A stretch of DNA of 64,000 nt from Streptantibioticus parmotrematis (GTDB lineage Bacteria > Actinomycetota > Actinomycetes > Streptomycetales > Streptomycetaceae), in contig NZ_JAINVZ010000004.1 of the NCBI RefSeq assembly GCF_019890615.1, positions 124,001-188,000 of the forward strand. The letters are read 5' to 3'. The first letter of the stretch is position 1; every line of letters starts with the position of its first letter. Both the position numbers and the translations under genes were made by a program. The notes beneath the pieces are model-generated. The model worked only from the letters and a program-made list of their open reading frames with translations. It had not been told where the DNA came from and did not search any database. Below, one piece after another: positions 9,546 through 18,388 of the stretch.

Positions 9546-9560
9546 GCGGCGGGCTGATCT

Positions 9561-10610
9561 GTGACGATTCAAGACCTGCTGACGGACGTCCAGGTCGCTG
9601 ACCTGACGACGTTCGCCCGCGCCATCCCATCCCCCGCGGACTTCCTGCTCACCCAGACGATCTTCCCCACGCTGGAGATCAACGAGGTCAAGTGGCGCGT
9701 GCGGGACTCCGGCCGCTACGTCAACGTGGCCAAGTACCGGGCCTTCGACGCCTCCGTGCCGTTCGCCACCCGCGAGGCGTGGCAGACCGCCCGCGAGGGC
9801 GCGCTGCCTCCGCTCGGGCAGAAGCTCGTCGTCGGCGAGCAGGAGCAGATCCTGCTGGAGGCCTCGCGCGGCGCGGACCAGGACCGGCTGATCGAGTTGC
9901 TGTACGACGACGTCGAGCGGCACGTCGAGGCGATCCGCTCCCGTCTGGAGCTGGCCGCCGGCAACGTGCTCGCCACCGGCAAGTTCAGCCTGCTCCAGGA
10001 GAACGGGCTGACGCTGGAGGTCGACTGGAGCGTCCCTGCGGTAAACATGCCGGTCGCCCGGGTGCCGTGGTCCGATCCCACCTCCGACCCGATCACCGAC
10101 GAACTGCGGTGGATCCAGCACCTGGACGTTGTCGGGGCGCCGGAGCCGGAGATGGTGATCACCTCCCGCAAGGCGTTCTCCTACCTGGCGGCGAACATCG
10201 CATACCGCGCGGCGTACTACGGGTCGGTGAACCCCTCGACCACGCCGACCGCCTCGCTCACCCCGCAGCAGATCAACGTGGTGCGTGGAAACTACGACCT
10301 GCCGCCGGTCACCTTCTACAAGGCCCAGGTACGGGTGGACGGCACGGCCCGCAAGGTACTGCCGGAAAACCTGTGGTGCCTGCTGCCGCCGAACCGGGAG
10401 AAGTGGGGCCAGACGATGTTCGGCGTGACCGCTGAGGGCCTTGTGCTCTCCCGCGGGTCGAACCCGCAGATCGTGCGGGAGGACGCGCCAGGGATCATCA
10501 TCACCCGAGGTGTCCAGGACGACCCGGTGCAGATCTGGACCAAGGGCGCCGCGGTCGGGATGCCCGTGCTGCACACGCCGGACGCCCACATCGTGGCCAA
10601 GGTGCTGTGA
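9561..10610 (+). CDS. major capsid protein
   Basis: This 349-residue protein is read as the major capsid protein, resembling the phage capsid E type. Supporting features are an N-terminal segment leading into LTTFARAIPSPADFLLTQ, a central region with EASRGADQDRLIELLYDDVERHVEAI, and a C-terminal PGIIITRGVQDDPVQIWTKGAAVGMPVLH. Size and position after scaffold and decoration genes fit. The start is a GTG with only a weak ribosome-binding site. The stop overlaps the ATG of the next small gene (TGATG), so the two are translationally coupled. Confidence 0.82.
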   Translation: MTIQDLLTDVQVADLTTFARAIPSPADFLLTQTIFPTLEINEVKWRVRDSGRYVNVAKYRAFDASVPFATREAWQTAREGALPPLGQKLVVGEQEQILLEASRGADQDRLIELLYDDVERHVEAIRSRLELAAGNVLATGKFSLLQENGLTLEVDWSVPAVNMPVARVPWSDPTSDPITDELRWIQHLDVVGAPEPEMVITSRKAFSYLAANIAYRAAYYGSVNPSTTPTASLTPQQINVVRGNYDLPPVTFYKAQVRVDGTARKVLPENLWCLLPPNREKWGQTMFGVTAEGLVLSRGSNPQIVREDAPGIIITRGVQDDPVQIWTKGAAVGMPVLHTPDAHIVAKVL

Positions 10611-10831
10611 TGCCGCACCTGATCGCCGCCGTGTACGTGCAGGACCCGGACACCCACGAAGACCTCGTGCTCACCCCCGGCGACGAGCCGCCACCGCAGA
10701 TCGCGGTGCTGATCACCAACCGGGAGGCGTGGGACACCCCGCCTGAGGTGGTCGGGGTCATGGTAGAGGAGGAAGTGGACGTCGTCGTGGAGCAGGAGGC
10801 ACCGACGGGCGAGAAGAAGCCGCCAGCATGA
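10610..10831 (+). CDS. small phage protein after capsid, unknown
   Basis: This 73-residue acidic protein overlaps the capsid stop codon by one base (TGATG). It begins MPHLIAAVYVQDPDTHEDLVL and ends in a Glu/Val-rich stretch followed by Lys/Pro. No known domain is recognised. Its place suggests a head-completion or accessory structural role. It is followed at once by a strong hairpin terminator. Confidence 0.6.
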   Translation: MPHLIAAVYVQDPDTHEDLVLTPGDEPPPQIAVLITNREAWDTPPEVVGVMVEEEVDVVVEQEAPTGEKKPPA

Positions 10832-10870
10832 CGCTCACGGTCCTCGGCCTCGTCTGAGTGACCGGTCAAC

Positions 10871-10908
10871 GCGGCCCGGTACCAGGAGGAGTCCTGGTAC
10901 TGGGCCGC
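10871..10908 (+). terminator. hairpin terminator after capsid genes
   Basis: The arms GCGGCCCGGTACCAGGA (10871-10887) and TCCTGGTACTGGGCCGC (10892-10908) form a 17-bp stem with one G-U pair and a GGAG loop. It lies 40 bp past the stop of the small gene and before the next ribosome-binding site. It likely limits transcription after the highly expressed capsid gene. Confidence 0.75.
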
Positions 10909-10932
10909 GCGCGAGTGAAAGGGAGAACGGGC

Positions 10933-11262
10933 GTGGATGAGTTCCAGAGGTCCTGGCTGCGGGCGCAACTCGGCGACGGCAGCGATGACGCCGACTTGGA
11001 ACGGCGCTTCTTCCGGCTCGGCTCGGTCCGGGCCGTGGCACTGGAGGTCCTGGGCGAGCGTCGCGCGAAGCTCCTCAGTGACCCGCTGCGGGTCACCGTC
11101 GACGGCGTGGTGACCATGGACCTCCAGGAGAACCTGCACGGCATCGAACGACAGATTCAAGCCGTGCAACAAGGGCCCTCGCCTGACGACTCTGCTGACG
11201 ACGACGCAGATGGCGACGACCTGATGACGACCTGGATGCTGCCGACCCGTGGCTACCGTTGA
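10933..11262 (+). CDS. phage head protein candidate, unknown
   Basis: This 109-residue protein starts at a GTG preceded by GGGAGA and lies just after the hairpin at 10871-10908. A GTG at 10858 in the same frame is rejected because translation would cross that hairpin. It is helical and acidic, with a Ser/Asp-rich stretch (DDSADDDADGDD) near the end. In related layouts the gene after the capsid often encodes a head-tail connector, but no motif proves this here. It is the last phage-like gene before block B. Confidence 0.55.
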   Translation: MDEFQRSWLRAQLGDGSDDADLERRFFRLGSVRAVALEVLGERRAKLLSDPLRVTVDGVVTMDLQENLHGIERQIQAVQQGPSPDDSADDDADGDDLMTTWMLPTRGYR

Positions 11263-11440
11263 CGGTCTCCGCTGGGCCCATGCGGCAGTGGGCGGATCGG
11301 ATCGCCGGATGCGGGGCGCCCCGCCGATTCCCCTCATAGTCGACAGGTCTCGGAGCGCCAACGGCCTTCTGCGGTAAGGGATGCCGTGTTCGCACCGTAA
11401 CTGCCGGTGTTCTAATGTGGCTGTTCGCGCGTTCCGAGTG

Positions 11441-14182
11441 ATGGAGGACGCTTGTGACCCAGTTAGCTCGAAGCTAGCCGAACAGGCGGGGATGGCTGTG
11501 CAGAGTGTCTTTGTGGACCGTGTCGACTCCATGGAAGAGCTTCGGTCCCTGGTACTGGCTCTCATGGAGGGGAACGGCGGAGGACTGCTTGTCGAGGGTG
11601 TCTCGGGCATGGGAAAGACCTCCCTTCTCGGTGAGTTCTGCCGACGTGTATCCAACCCACAGGGCACAGAACCGGTCTGTCGGGTTGTCACGACACACTG
11701 CCAGCCCGGCATCGGCCCTGGCTTGTTGTACGGCCCGGTCATCGACATCTTGATGAAACTGGATGCGCAGGCACAGCGGTCCGGGCGGGTGAGGCGCTTC
11801 TTCGCCGGTGCCGGGCGAAGCGCGGCGCGCTCGCTGCCGGAGCTGTTGTCGTCGCTGGTGCCTGGGCTCGGCACGGTGCTGACCGTCGGAAGTGAGGCGA
11901 CAAAGGCGGCCTTGGAGTCCGGGTCGATGCCGTTTGATTCGCTGTTGCCCTTCCAGCAAGGAGTCGCGGCCCAGATCGTTGAGGCGCTGCTGGACCTGGC
12001 CGGCTCCGGGGCGCCGGTGGTCGTCGCAATCGACGACGTGCAGAACATCGATCCGAGCAGCCTGCTCGTTCTCGACCGGCTGCTGAGGGAGCTGCCGGGT
12101 TCACCGATGTCCGTCGTCCTGAGCCACGCTGTCGGCGAGGCGCCGGATCTCGCGTCCGAAACCGCGGCTCAGCTGTTGCGGCGGTGGGAGGGCGAGGGGC
12201 TGATCCGCGCGCACGCGCTGGGCGGTCTTCCGGACGACGCGGTCGCCGAACTCGTCCGGGGCCGGTGCCCGGCGGCCCCGGACTCGCTGTCCGCGAGCCT
12301 GAGTCGGCTCACTGCCGGGCACCCGATCTTCGTGCAGCTGTGCCTGGATGAGTGGCAGCCGGACCATGGCGATCGCATCACTCTGCCGGAGAACCTGTCT
12401 CGGGTGGTCGAGGACCGTCTGCTGCGGCTGTCCGACCAGGACCAGAACCTGCTGTGCACCGCCGCGACGCAAGGCACCACGTTCCTGTCCAGCACGGTGG
12501 CCGCGGTCCTGGACCTGCCCCACGAGGACGTCATGGAACGCCTGCGGCGTCTCGCGGGCCCGCACAAGATGATCGCCAAGGCCGATCCTCCGACATGGGC
12601 GATGTACGACGCCGCGGACTGCTACCAGTTCCAGCACCGTGCTCTTTGGGAGGTGCTGTACCGGCGGCAGAGTGATCAGCAGCGCCGCTCGCGTCATGCC
12701 CGCACCGCGCGGGCGCTGGCCGCGACATGCAGCACCGCGCGCTCGCCGCTGGAGCGTCGGCTGGAGATCGCCCGGCATCTTGACCTGGGCGGGCCCGAGT
12801 GCCTGGCGGACTCGGCCGCAGCCCACTATGCCCTGGCCCGGTCCGCCGCGATCGACGGCCTGTCCTTCGCCGAGGCGGAGCGGCACTGTGAGAAGGCCAT
12901 CCACGCGGCGCGCGCCCTGCCCGCCGGAGAACCGGGACGTGACTGCCAGCTTGCCGAGGGCATCGAGCTGCTCCTGTCGCTGACGGAGGTCAGGTGGCGG
13001 GGTGAGTCGGAGTCCGGCGGCGGACCGCGCATCGACACCCTTGCCGCGGAAGCGGAGGAAGCCGCCGCGCGCTGCGCGGCCCCCGGGCTCGTTGCCCGTA
13101 CCACGCTCTTGCGGGGGAAGACCCTCATGGCCACGCGCGGGCTCGTGCCCGGCCTGGACAAGCTTCGGGAAGCGGTCGAGATCGCCCGTCGCCAAGACGA
13201 CCCGGTTGCTTTGTTCGTCGCGAAGGTCGAGTTCGGCCGTCAGGCGTCCAAGCGGAACCTGTCTCATGGACTGGAGCAGCTACGGGAGGCCGAGGAACTG
13301 TATGCTTCGGAGCCCCGGCTCGGTGGCGCTGGCGACCCCGTTCTTCAGCACGCCCGTAACCTGAACGAGATGCAACTGGGCATCACCCTCTTCGACCACG
13401 GTCAGATCGGCGACGCCCTCACCCGTCTCCTGCGCTGCACCGCCCGGTTGAGAGACGAGGCGCTCAACGCTGAACTACCCATCGCGCTGAACTACTTGGC
13501 CCAGGTGCAGGCGGGCATCGGACAGTTCAGCGAGGCTGAGGCGGTCTTGCGGGAGGCTCGAAGGGTCGAGGCCGCCCGCGGTGGTGAGAGCGGCTGGCAC
13601 GCTTACAACACAGCCCTCCTGGCTCAGCTCCTCGCTTCCGATCAACGGCGACGGGGGGAATGCCTCACCTTGATCGAAGAAGCGTGGCAGGAAACGGAAG
13701 CCACCTGGCTGATCAACCTCGTCCCGATCGTCCGGAACCTCGCCGCGCAAGTGCTCCTCGATACGGCAGACGGCGATGTACGGTCCCTGGAGAGGGCACA
13801 CCGGTTGGCATCCGACACCGTACGGGAGACACGCCGGACCGGCATGGTGCGCAGCGAGATCGCCGGCCTGTGCCTGTCCGGCCAGGTCCGCGCGGCGCAG
13901 GGCGACATACCGGCCGCCGCGCGCTACGCACGTGACTCAGTCGCGCTGTTGGACCAGACCGGCGACATGCCCGCCCTCCGCAGCGAGGAAGTGCTGTATC
14001 ACGCCGCGCGCGCCCTGCATGCTGACGGCAGCAGGGCCGAGGCGCGCGAGCTCATCCGGCGAGCCCGCCTGAAGGTGACCGGCAAAGCCGACAGCATCGA
14101 CGACCCAGCCCTACGCCGCAGCTTCCTCGAAGAAATCCCGCTCAACCGGGCCATCATGCTCGGCGAACAGGAGGGTGAGTAA
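11441..14182 (+). CDS. STAND-type ATPase with C-terminal TPR-like repeats
   Basis: This protein of about 913 residues carries an AAA_16/STAND NTPase domain. The Walker A is GVSGMGKT (about residues 53-60) and the Walker B is VVVAIDDVQNID (about 185-196). Residues about 420 to the end form repeated helical pairs of TPR character (for example LNYLAQVQAGIGQFSEAEAV). Such proteins act as signal-dependent switches in regulation, defence or metabolism. No separate DNA-binding or effector domain is obvious. The start is uncertain: ATG at 11441 lacks a good ribosome-binding site, ATG at 11492 follows GGCGGGG, and the frame is open back to 11381. One base separates it from the QueD-like gene, so the two are probably one operon. 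Confidence 0.8.
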   Translation: MEDACDPVSSKLAEQAGMAVQSVFVDRVDSMEELRSLVLALMEGNGGGLLVEGVSGMGKTSLLGEFCRRVSNPQGTEPVCRVVTTHCQPGIGPGLLYGPVIDILMKLDAQAQRSGRVRRFFAGAGRSAARSLPELLSSLVPGLGTVLTVGSEATKAALESGSMPFDSLLPFQQGVAAQIVEALLDLAGSGAPVVVAIDDVQNIDPSSLLVLDRLLRELPGSPMSVVLSHAVGEAPDLASETAAQLLRRWEGEGLIRAHALGGLPDDAVAELVRGRCPAAPDSLSASLSRLTAGHPIFVQLCLDEWQPDHGDRITLPENLSRVVEDRLLRLSDQDQNLLCTAATQGTTFLSSTVAAVLDLPHEDVMERLRRLAGPHKMIAKADPPTWAMYDAADCYQFQHRALWEVLYRRQSDQQRRSRHARTARALAATCSTARSPLERRLEIARHLDLGGPECLADSAAAHYALARSAAIDGLSFAEAERHCEKAIHAARALPAGEPGRDCQLAEGIELLLSLTEVRWRGESESGGGPRIDTLAAEAEEAAARCAAPGLVARTTLLRGKTLMATRGLVPGLDKLREAVEIARRQDDPVALFVAKVEFGRQASKRNLSHGLEQLREAEELYASEPRLGGAGDPVLQHARNLNEMQLGITLFDHGQIGDALTRLLRCTARLRDEALNAELPIALNYLAQVQAGIGQFSEAEAVLREARRVEAARGGESGWHAYNTALLAQLLASDQRRRGECLTLIEEAWQETEATWLINLVPIVRNLAAQVLLDTADGDVRSLERAHRLASDTVRETRRTGMVRSEIAGLCLSGQVRAAQGDIPAAARYARDSVALLDQTGDMPALRSEEVLYHAARALHADGSRAEARELIRRARLKVTGKADSIDDPALRRSFLEEIPLNRAIMLGEQEGE

Positions 14183-14183
14183 C

Positions 14184-14609
14184 GTGCCCCACGAGAACAG
14201 AAGGCCGCTCGCCGATCTAAAGCCCGGCATGGCGGGCGCCCTCACCATCACCAAGGAATTCCACTTCTCCGCCAGCCACCTGCTGGACAAGCTCCCCGCG
14301 TGGCATCAATGCGCCCGCCCGCACGGCCACAACTACATCGTGGTCATGGAACTGTCCGCAGCACCGGACGCTCTGTCGGAGGCCGGGTTCGTCCGTGACT
14401 ACGGGGAACTCGATACGTTTAAGAAATGGGTTGACGAAACCCTCGACCATCGTCACCTGAATGACATCGTCGCGTTCTCCCCCTCGGCGGAGCTCCTCGC
14501 ACTGTGGATCTACAGCCAATGGGCTGAAGAGTACCCAGACCTCGTAGCGGTCTGGATCTCTGAGACGCCTAAGACGTGGGCCATTTATCGGGGAACTGGA
14601 CCCTTCTGA
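14184..14609 (+). CDS. QueD / 6-pyruvoyl-tetrahydropterin synthase family enzyme
   Basis: This 141-residue enzyme belongs to the QueD/PTPS family, which acts on dihydroneopterin triphosphate to give carboxy- or pyruvoyl-tetrahydropterin. The zinc-binding histidines lie in FHFSASHLL and ARPHGHNY. The catalytic cysteine is in HQCARPHGH, the His/Asp relay in LDHRHLND, and the substrate-anchoring glutamate in SETPKTW. All family residues appear present. The GTG at 14184 is chosen because AGGAGG lies 9-14 nt upstream; a GTG at 14175 would touch that site. No QueC or FolE was recognised nearby and the radical SAM enzymes downstream do not look like QueE, so it may not serve queuosine synthesis. Its partner is the ATPase gene just upstream. 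Confidence 0.88.
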   Translation: MPHENRRPLADLKPGMAGALTITKEFHFSASHLLDKLPAWHQCARPHGHNYIVVMELSAAPDALSEAGFVRDYGELDTFKKWVDETLDHRHLNDIVAFSPSAELLALWIYSQWAEEYPDLVAVWISETPKTWAIYRGTGPF

Positions 14610-14723
14610 ACGTGTCCGCTCTTGGGATGCACCTTGATCGGACAAAACCTGGCCGACGCGAGTGGCGATAATGGATGGGTGCACTTCGTAGCCCTAGAAG
14701 CTATATTGACTGGTTTATGGCGG

Positions 14724-14773
14724 CGCCCTGAACCTCGACGGTCAGGTTCGGGGCGGTGCCTCATAGATGAGGC
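14724..14773 (+). terminator. tandem hairpins downstream of the QueD-like gene
   Basis: The first hairpin pairs CGCCCTGAACCT (14724-14735) with AGGTTCGGGGCG (14744-14755), a 12-bp stem with one wobble. The second pairs GCCTCAT (14758-14764) with ATGAGGC (14767-14773). There is no long U tract, which is common for actinobacterial terminators. They probably end the ATPase-QueD transcript. Confidence 0.5.
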
Positions 14774-15869
14774 GTCGATTCATGGGCTGGCCAGGCGTGC
14801 TTGAAGACAGAAAATTCGTGACACTTCGCGATATCGACTAGGATTGGTCCTCCTGCGCGCCGAACGGAGAAGATGAGCGCCTCGCGCGCCGGGAAGTCGG
14901 CGCGGACCATCAGCGTGGTTGATTCTTGATCTCACTTGCAACGATTTCCGGATCGCTGCTTTGTGGTCAAAGCGCATACCCGTGGAAAGTTCTGAGTCGC
15001 AGGCACGCTCCAGGTGTGAGGTTGACGGGTTCGACGTATGTGAGACGTTCATCCGGGAGTAAGACCTTGAAGTAGAACGTAGGTCAGCTTCGTCCTACGA
15101 ACAAGGCTGAACGCGACCACTGTTCGCGCCCACAGGCTCACGCAGAATGGACGCAGAGTCGACGTTGGCGTGGGAACGCTTTGGTCGAAGCGCCCAACGC
15201 CCTCGTGATCACGACCATGCACCCTCTACCCGCCAACAGATCGGCCAGAGCGGGCGCCAGCGCGGAGAAACAAGGATGGGGGCAGCTAAGGCGCGGCGGC
15301 CATTGCCATTTGGTGCTTGGCGCTCTCAACGACTACACGGAGCGTATGTTCCGCATCCAGAGGACGCCTGGGGCTCAGTGTTGGCCTGTGCGCCCTGCCC
15401 GGCGGCCCGCTCATGGGACAGCCGCCCCGATCATCCGGTGCCGTTCGAGGGCGCACAGGGACCAACCGGCGAGCGTCACGGTCCGGGCTTCTGACCGCGG
15501 TGGTCGGGCGCACGAGCGCGGTCGATACCCCGCAGCCCGACATCTGATGATCGGGATGTCGTTGGCATAGGGCTACGGCAGCCCTTACTCTGGCACGTAA
15601 CGCGTTGATGGAGACGAGTAGTCGCGGGCTCACGTGAGCAGAGAGAGCTGCCGGAAGCTGTGAAGGCAGTCTCGCGTCCCGTGGTGAAGACCCTCCTGAG
15701 CGCGGGGAGGAACGACCAGGGATGGTCCAATGCCCCGCCGGCCAGCCCCCGTCATCGGGCCTGAACGAGGCCGTCGCCTAGTCGCGGTGGCGAAGGTGCG
15801 GTGGCACAGCGAGTTGCCCTTCTCGCCCGCACCCCCAAGGGATCACCACGACGCCCTTGGAGGGCCGCG
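14774..15869. other. long gap without a recognisable gene
   Basis: About 1.1 kb between the QueD-like gene and the tRNA synthetase has only short open frames with no recognisable product. Its first half is lower in GC than the flanks. A short plus-strand frame at 15147-15494 and a minus-strand frame at 15286-15633 show no clear motif or ribosome-binding site. It may hold decayed genes and the leader of the synthetase gene. No T-box-like structure was recognised by eye. Confidence 0.5.
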
Positions 15870-17147
15870 ATGATCCACCCTACGACCCGCGTGCTGGCGG
15901 CTGAGCTGCCAGACCACGTCGGTGAGACCCTTGAGATCTCCGGTTGGCTGCACCGCCGCCGCGAACTGAAATCGGTCACCTTCTTGATCCTTCGTGACCG
16001 CTCTGGACTGGCCCAGATCGTCCTGGCCGAGCCGGGCGGGGACTTCCCTGAGGAGACCGTGCTGCGTGTGCGCGGCACCGTGACGGCCAACGCTCAGGCT
16101 CCGGGCGGAGTCGAGCTGACCTCTCCCGAGATCGAGCCGCTGTCGAGCCTGGCTGAGACCCCGCCGTTCGACCTGTACCGGCCAACCGTGCCCGCGGTCC
16201 TGCCGACGATCCTGGACCACGCGCCGGTCACGCTGCGGCACCCGCGGCTGCGCGCGCCGCACCAGATCTCAGCCGCTTCCGTCGCCGGCTTCCGCGCGAC
16301 CCTCGACGCGCTGTCCTTCACCGAGATCCACACTCCGAAGGTGGTCTCCTCGGCCACCGAGTCCGGGGCGAACGTCTTCGCTCTCGACTGGTTCGGACGC
16401 CAGGCGTATCTCGCTCAGTCGCCGCAGTTCTTCAAGCAGGCGATGGTCGGAGTCTTCGAGCGGGTCTACGAGACCGGCCCGGTCTTTCGAGCCGAACCCC
16501 ACGACACCGCCCGGCACTTGGCTCAGTACACCAGCCTCGACGCCGAGATGGGCTTCATCGCCGACCACCGCGACGTGATGGCGGTGGTGCGTGAGGCCGT
16601 CGCCGGTATGGTCGAGCAGGTCGCTTCCCGCGCAGGTGAGGCTGTCCAACTCCTGGGGGTGAAGCTGCCGGAGGTGCCGGCGGAGATCCCTCACATCCAT
16701 TTTGCGGACGCCATGGCCATGCTGGGTACGGACGAGCCTGACCTCGCCCCGGCGCACGAGCGGTACCTGAGTGAATGGGCGCTGCGCGAGCACGGCAGTG
16801 AGTTCCTGTTCGTGACCGGCTACCCGATGACCAAGCGCCCGTTCTACACCCGGCCGGAACCCGGTCGCCCGAGGTACTCGAACAGCTTCGACCTGCTCTT
16901 CCGCGGGTTGGAGCTGGTCACCGGTGGGCAGCGGCTGCATCGGTACGAGGACTACGTGGCCGCGCTTGACGCACGCGGAGAGTCCACGGCCCCGTACGAG
17001 AGCTACCTGTCGGCCTTCGCGCACGGGATGCCGCCGCACGGCGGCTTCGCGCTTGGCCTGGAACGCTGGACCGCCCGCCTCACCGGGGTGGACAACATCC
17101 GCCGCACCACGCTCTTCCCTCGCGACCTCCATCGGCTCACTCCCTGA
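15870..17147 (+). CDS. archaeal-type aspartyl/asparaginyl-tRNA synthetase paralogue
   Basis: This 425-residue class IIb synthetase attaches aspartate (or asparagine) to tRNA. An N-terminal OB-fold anticodon-binding domain (about residues 10-95, with ISGWLHRRRELKSVTFLILRD) precedes the catalytic core. Motif 2 is FRAEPHDTARHLAQYTSLDAE and motif 3 is GFALGLERW. It lacks the large insertion of the normal bacterial AspRS, so it is the compact archaeal or non-discriminating form. Actinobacteria carry a standard AspRS for housekeeping, so this is probably a second copy. The ATG at 15870 follows TTGGAGG. It may confer resistance to an aspartyl-adenylate mimic or supply charged tRNA to a biosynthetic enzyme; both are inference. 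Confidence 0.85.
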   Translation: MIHPTTRVLAAELPDHVGETLEISGWLHRRRELKSVTFLILRDRSGLAQIVLAEPGGDFPEETVLRVRGTVTANAQAPGGVELTSPEIEPLSSLAETPPFDLYRPTVPAVLPTILDHAPVTLRHPRLRAPHQISAASVAGFRATLDALSFTEIHTPKVVSSATESGANVFALDWFGRQAYLAQSPQFFKQAMVGVFERVYETGPVFRAEPHDTARHLAQYTSLDAEMGFIADHRDVMAVVREAVAGMVEQVASRAGEAVQLLGVKLPEVPAEIPHIHFADAMAMLGTDEPDLAPAHERYLSEWALREHGSEFLFVTGYPMTKRPFYTRPEPGRPRYSNSFDLLFRGLELVTGGQRLHRYEDYVAALDARGESTAPYESYLSAFAHGMPPHGGFALGLERWTARLTGVDNIRRTTLFPRDLHRLTP

Positions 17148-17164
17148 CACGCCGACAACGCCGT

Positions 17165-17193
17165 TGTCCGGGCGGCTGACCGCCGCCCGGACA
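17165..17193. terminator. bidirectional hairpin between convergent genes
   Basis: TGTCCGGGCGGC (17165-17176) pairs perfectly with GCCGCCCGGACA (17182-17193) across a 5-nt loop. It lies in the 56-bp gap between the convergent synthetase and DUF89 genes and can serve both. Confidence 0.7.
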
Positions 17194-17203
17194 CGCGTCG
17201 TGG

Positions 17204-18385
17204 CTACAACCCGCCCTGGATGACGGCGTGCGTGCCGCTCGTGCGCCACGCCTCCCCGGTCGTCTCCAGCGCCGCGAGGGTCTCGGCGTCGAGTCCGACG
17301 ATGACATCGGACTTCAGTGTGCGCAGGGCGACGACTGGTCCGGGGAAGTAGCTGGTGCGGTCGGCGAACGAGGCGGTCGCCGGCAGCAGCTGGTCGCCGA
17401 CCAGGCGGCGATAGTTCAGGTCGCCCTTGAAGATGGTGAGCGTGGCCCGCGCGAAGTCGTCGCGCAGGTCCTCGGGCATGTCGGCGTAGGGCAGCGGGGC
17501 GCAGGAGAAGGAGTGGGCCCGGACGGCGAGCCGACCACTTCCCATGGCGTCCCATAGCCGGTCTCCGATCTCACCCGCGCGCCCCGGAGCCTCGGCGACG
17601 CGGCGCAGGTTGTCGATGACGTCGTTCATCGTGGCGTCGGAGACGTAGTACGGGTAGGGCTTGACGTGCAGTACGACGGCGGAGGCGCGGCCGGTGTGCA
17701 GGAGATGGTCGATGAGGACCAGGTCGGGGATCAGCTCGCGCCCGGCGTTGTCCGCCACGAGGTAGACCGTGGCGTTGGGCGAGGCACCCAGGTGTCGCCA
17801 GAGCAGGGCACTGTTGTCCACGATGAGGTTGCCCGCGCCCTCCCTAGCCTCGCCTGAGGAGATGCGGAAGCCGAGGTCCGCTCGGTTTCCCCAGAGGGCG
17901 CCGTGTAGCAAGGCCCGGTCTCGCCCTTCGAGTGGCAGATCGGCGACCTCATCGAGGGCCGCGAGTTCCTCCGCGACGGCGGACCCCCGTAGCTCGGCGC
18001 GTTTGAACGGGGCGAAGGGATCGATCCCTTGCCACGGGCCCCGCTCGAAGTATCCGACCGCTCCGAGAAGCCTGCGGTAGAAGTAGCTTTCCGCCCACAG
18101 GAACGGCACCTCGAACCAGGACCGCCCGAAGTACCCCTGTCCCCACCGAGCCCACGCGCTCTCATCGCGGGTGCCAGCGGGGAGCGGGGCGATGGCGCCT
18201 CCGGTGATCTCCTGGAGCAGGGAGTCGAGCGCCTGGTGTTGCTCCGGGCCGTACGGGAAGGCATCACGGACCTGCTGGATCAAGGCCGGGTGTCGCTTGT
18301 CCAGAACTCCGCGAGCGAAGGATCCTGGCGTCTCACTCGTGATCACGGGCGCGCTGAGCGGCGGCGTGTTGGCTGCTTCGGGCAT
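17204..18385 (-). CDS. DUF89 / ARMT1-type damage-control phosphatase family protein
   Basis: This 393-residue protein has the motifs of the DUF89 metal-dependent family: DNAGREL with a following Asp, HVKPYPYYVSDAT, and FKGDLNYRRLVGD. Known members remove phosphate from damaged or excess phosphometabolites, and human ARMT1 has been described as a carboxyl methyltransferase. Length fits the ARMT1-like subgroup. The start codon is 3 bp after the stop of the large STAND gene, and its GGAGGAAG ribosome-binding site lies inside that gene's end, so the two are translationally linked. Why a metabolite-repair enzyme is tied to a STAND protein is not known. The substrate cannot be read from sequence. 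Confidence 0.85.
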   Translation of the reverse strand: MPEAANTPPLSAPVITSETPGSFARGVLDKRHPALIQQVRDAFPYGPEQHQALDSLLQEITGGAIAPLPAGTRDESAWARWGQGYFGRSWFEVPFLWAESYFYRRLLGAVGYFERGPWQGIDPFAPFKRAELRGSAVAEELAALDEVADLPLEGRDRALLHGALWGNRADLGFRISSGEAREGAGNLIVDNSALLWRHLGASPNATVYLVADNAGRELIPDLVLIDHLLHTGRASAVVLHVKPYPYYVSDATMNDVIDNLRRVAEAPGRAGEIGDRLWDAMGSGRLAVRAHSFSCAPLPYADMPEDLRDDFARATLTIFKGDLNYRRLVGDQLLPATASFADRTSYFPGPVVALRTLKSDVIVGLDAETLAALETTGEAWRTSGTHAVIQGGL

Positions 18386-18388
18386 CGT

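Noticed and set aside
10858-10932. Upstream GTG start for the gene at 10933.
   Set aside because: It would place a 17-bp terminator hairpin inside the coding sequence, and 10933 has its own ribosome-binding site.
15147-15633. Two overlapping short frames of 115 residues on opposite strands.
   Set aside because: Neither has a ribosome-binding site, codon bias of a real gene, or a recognisable motif.
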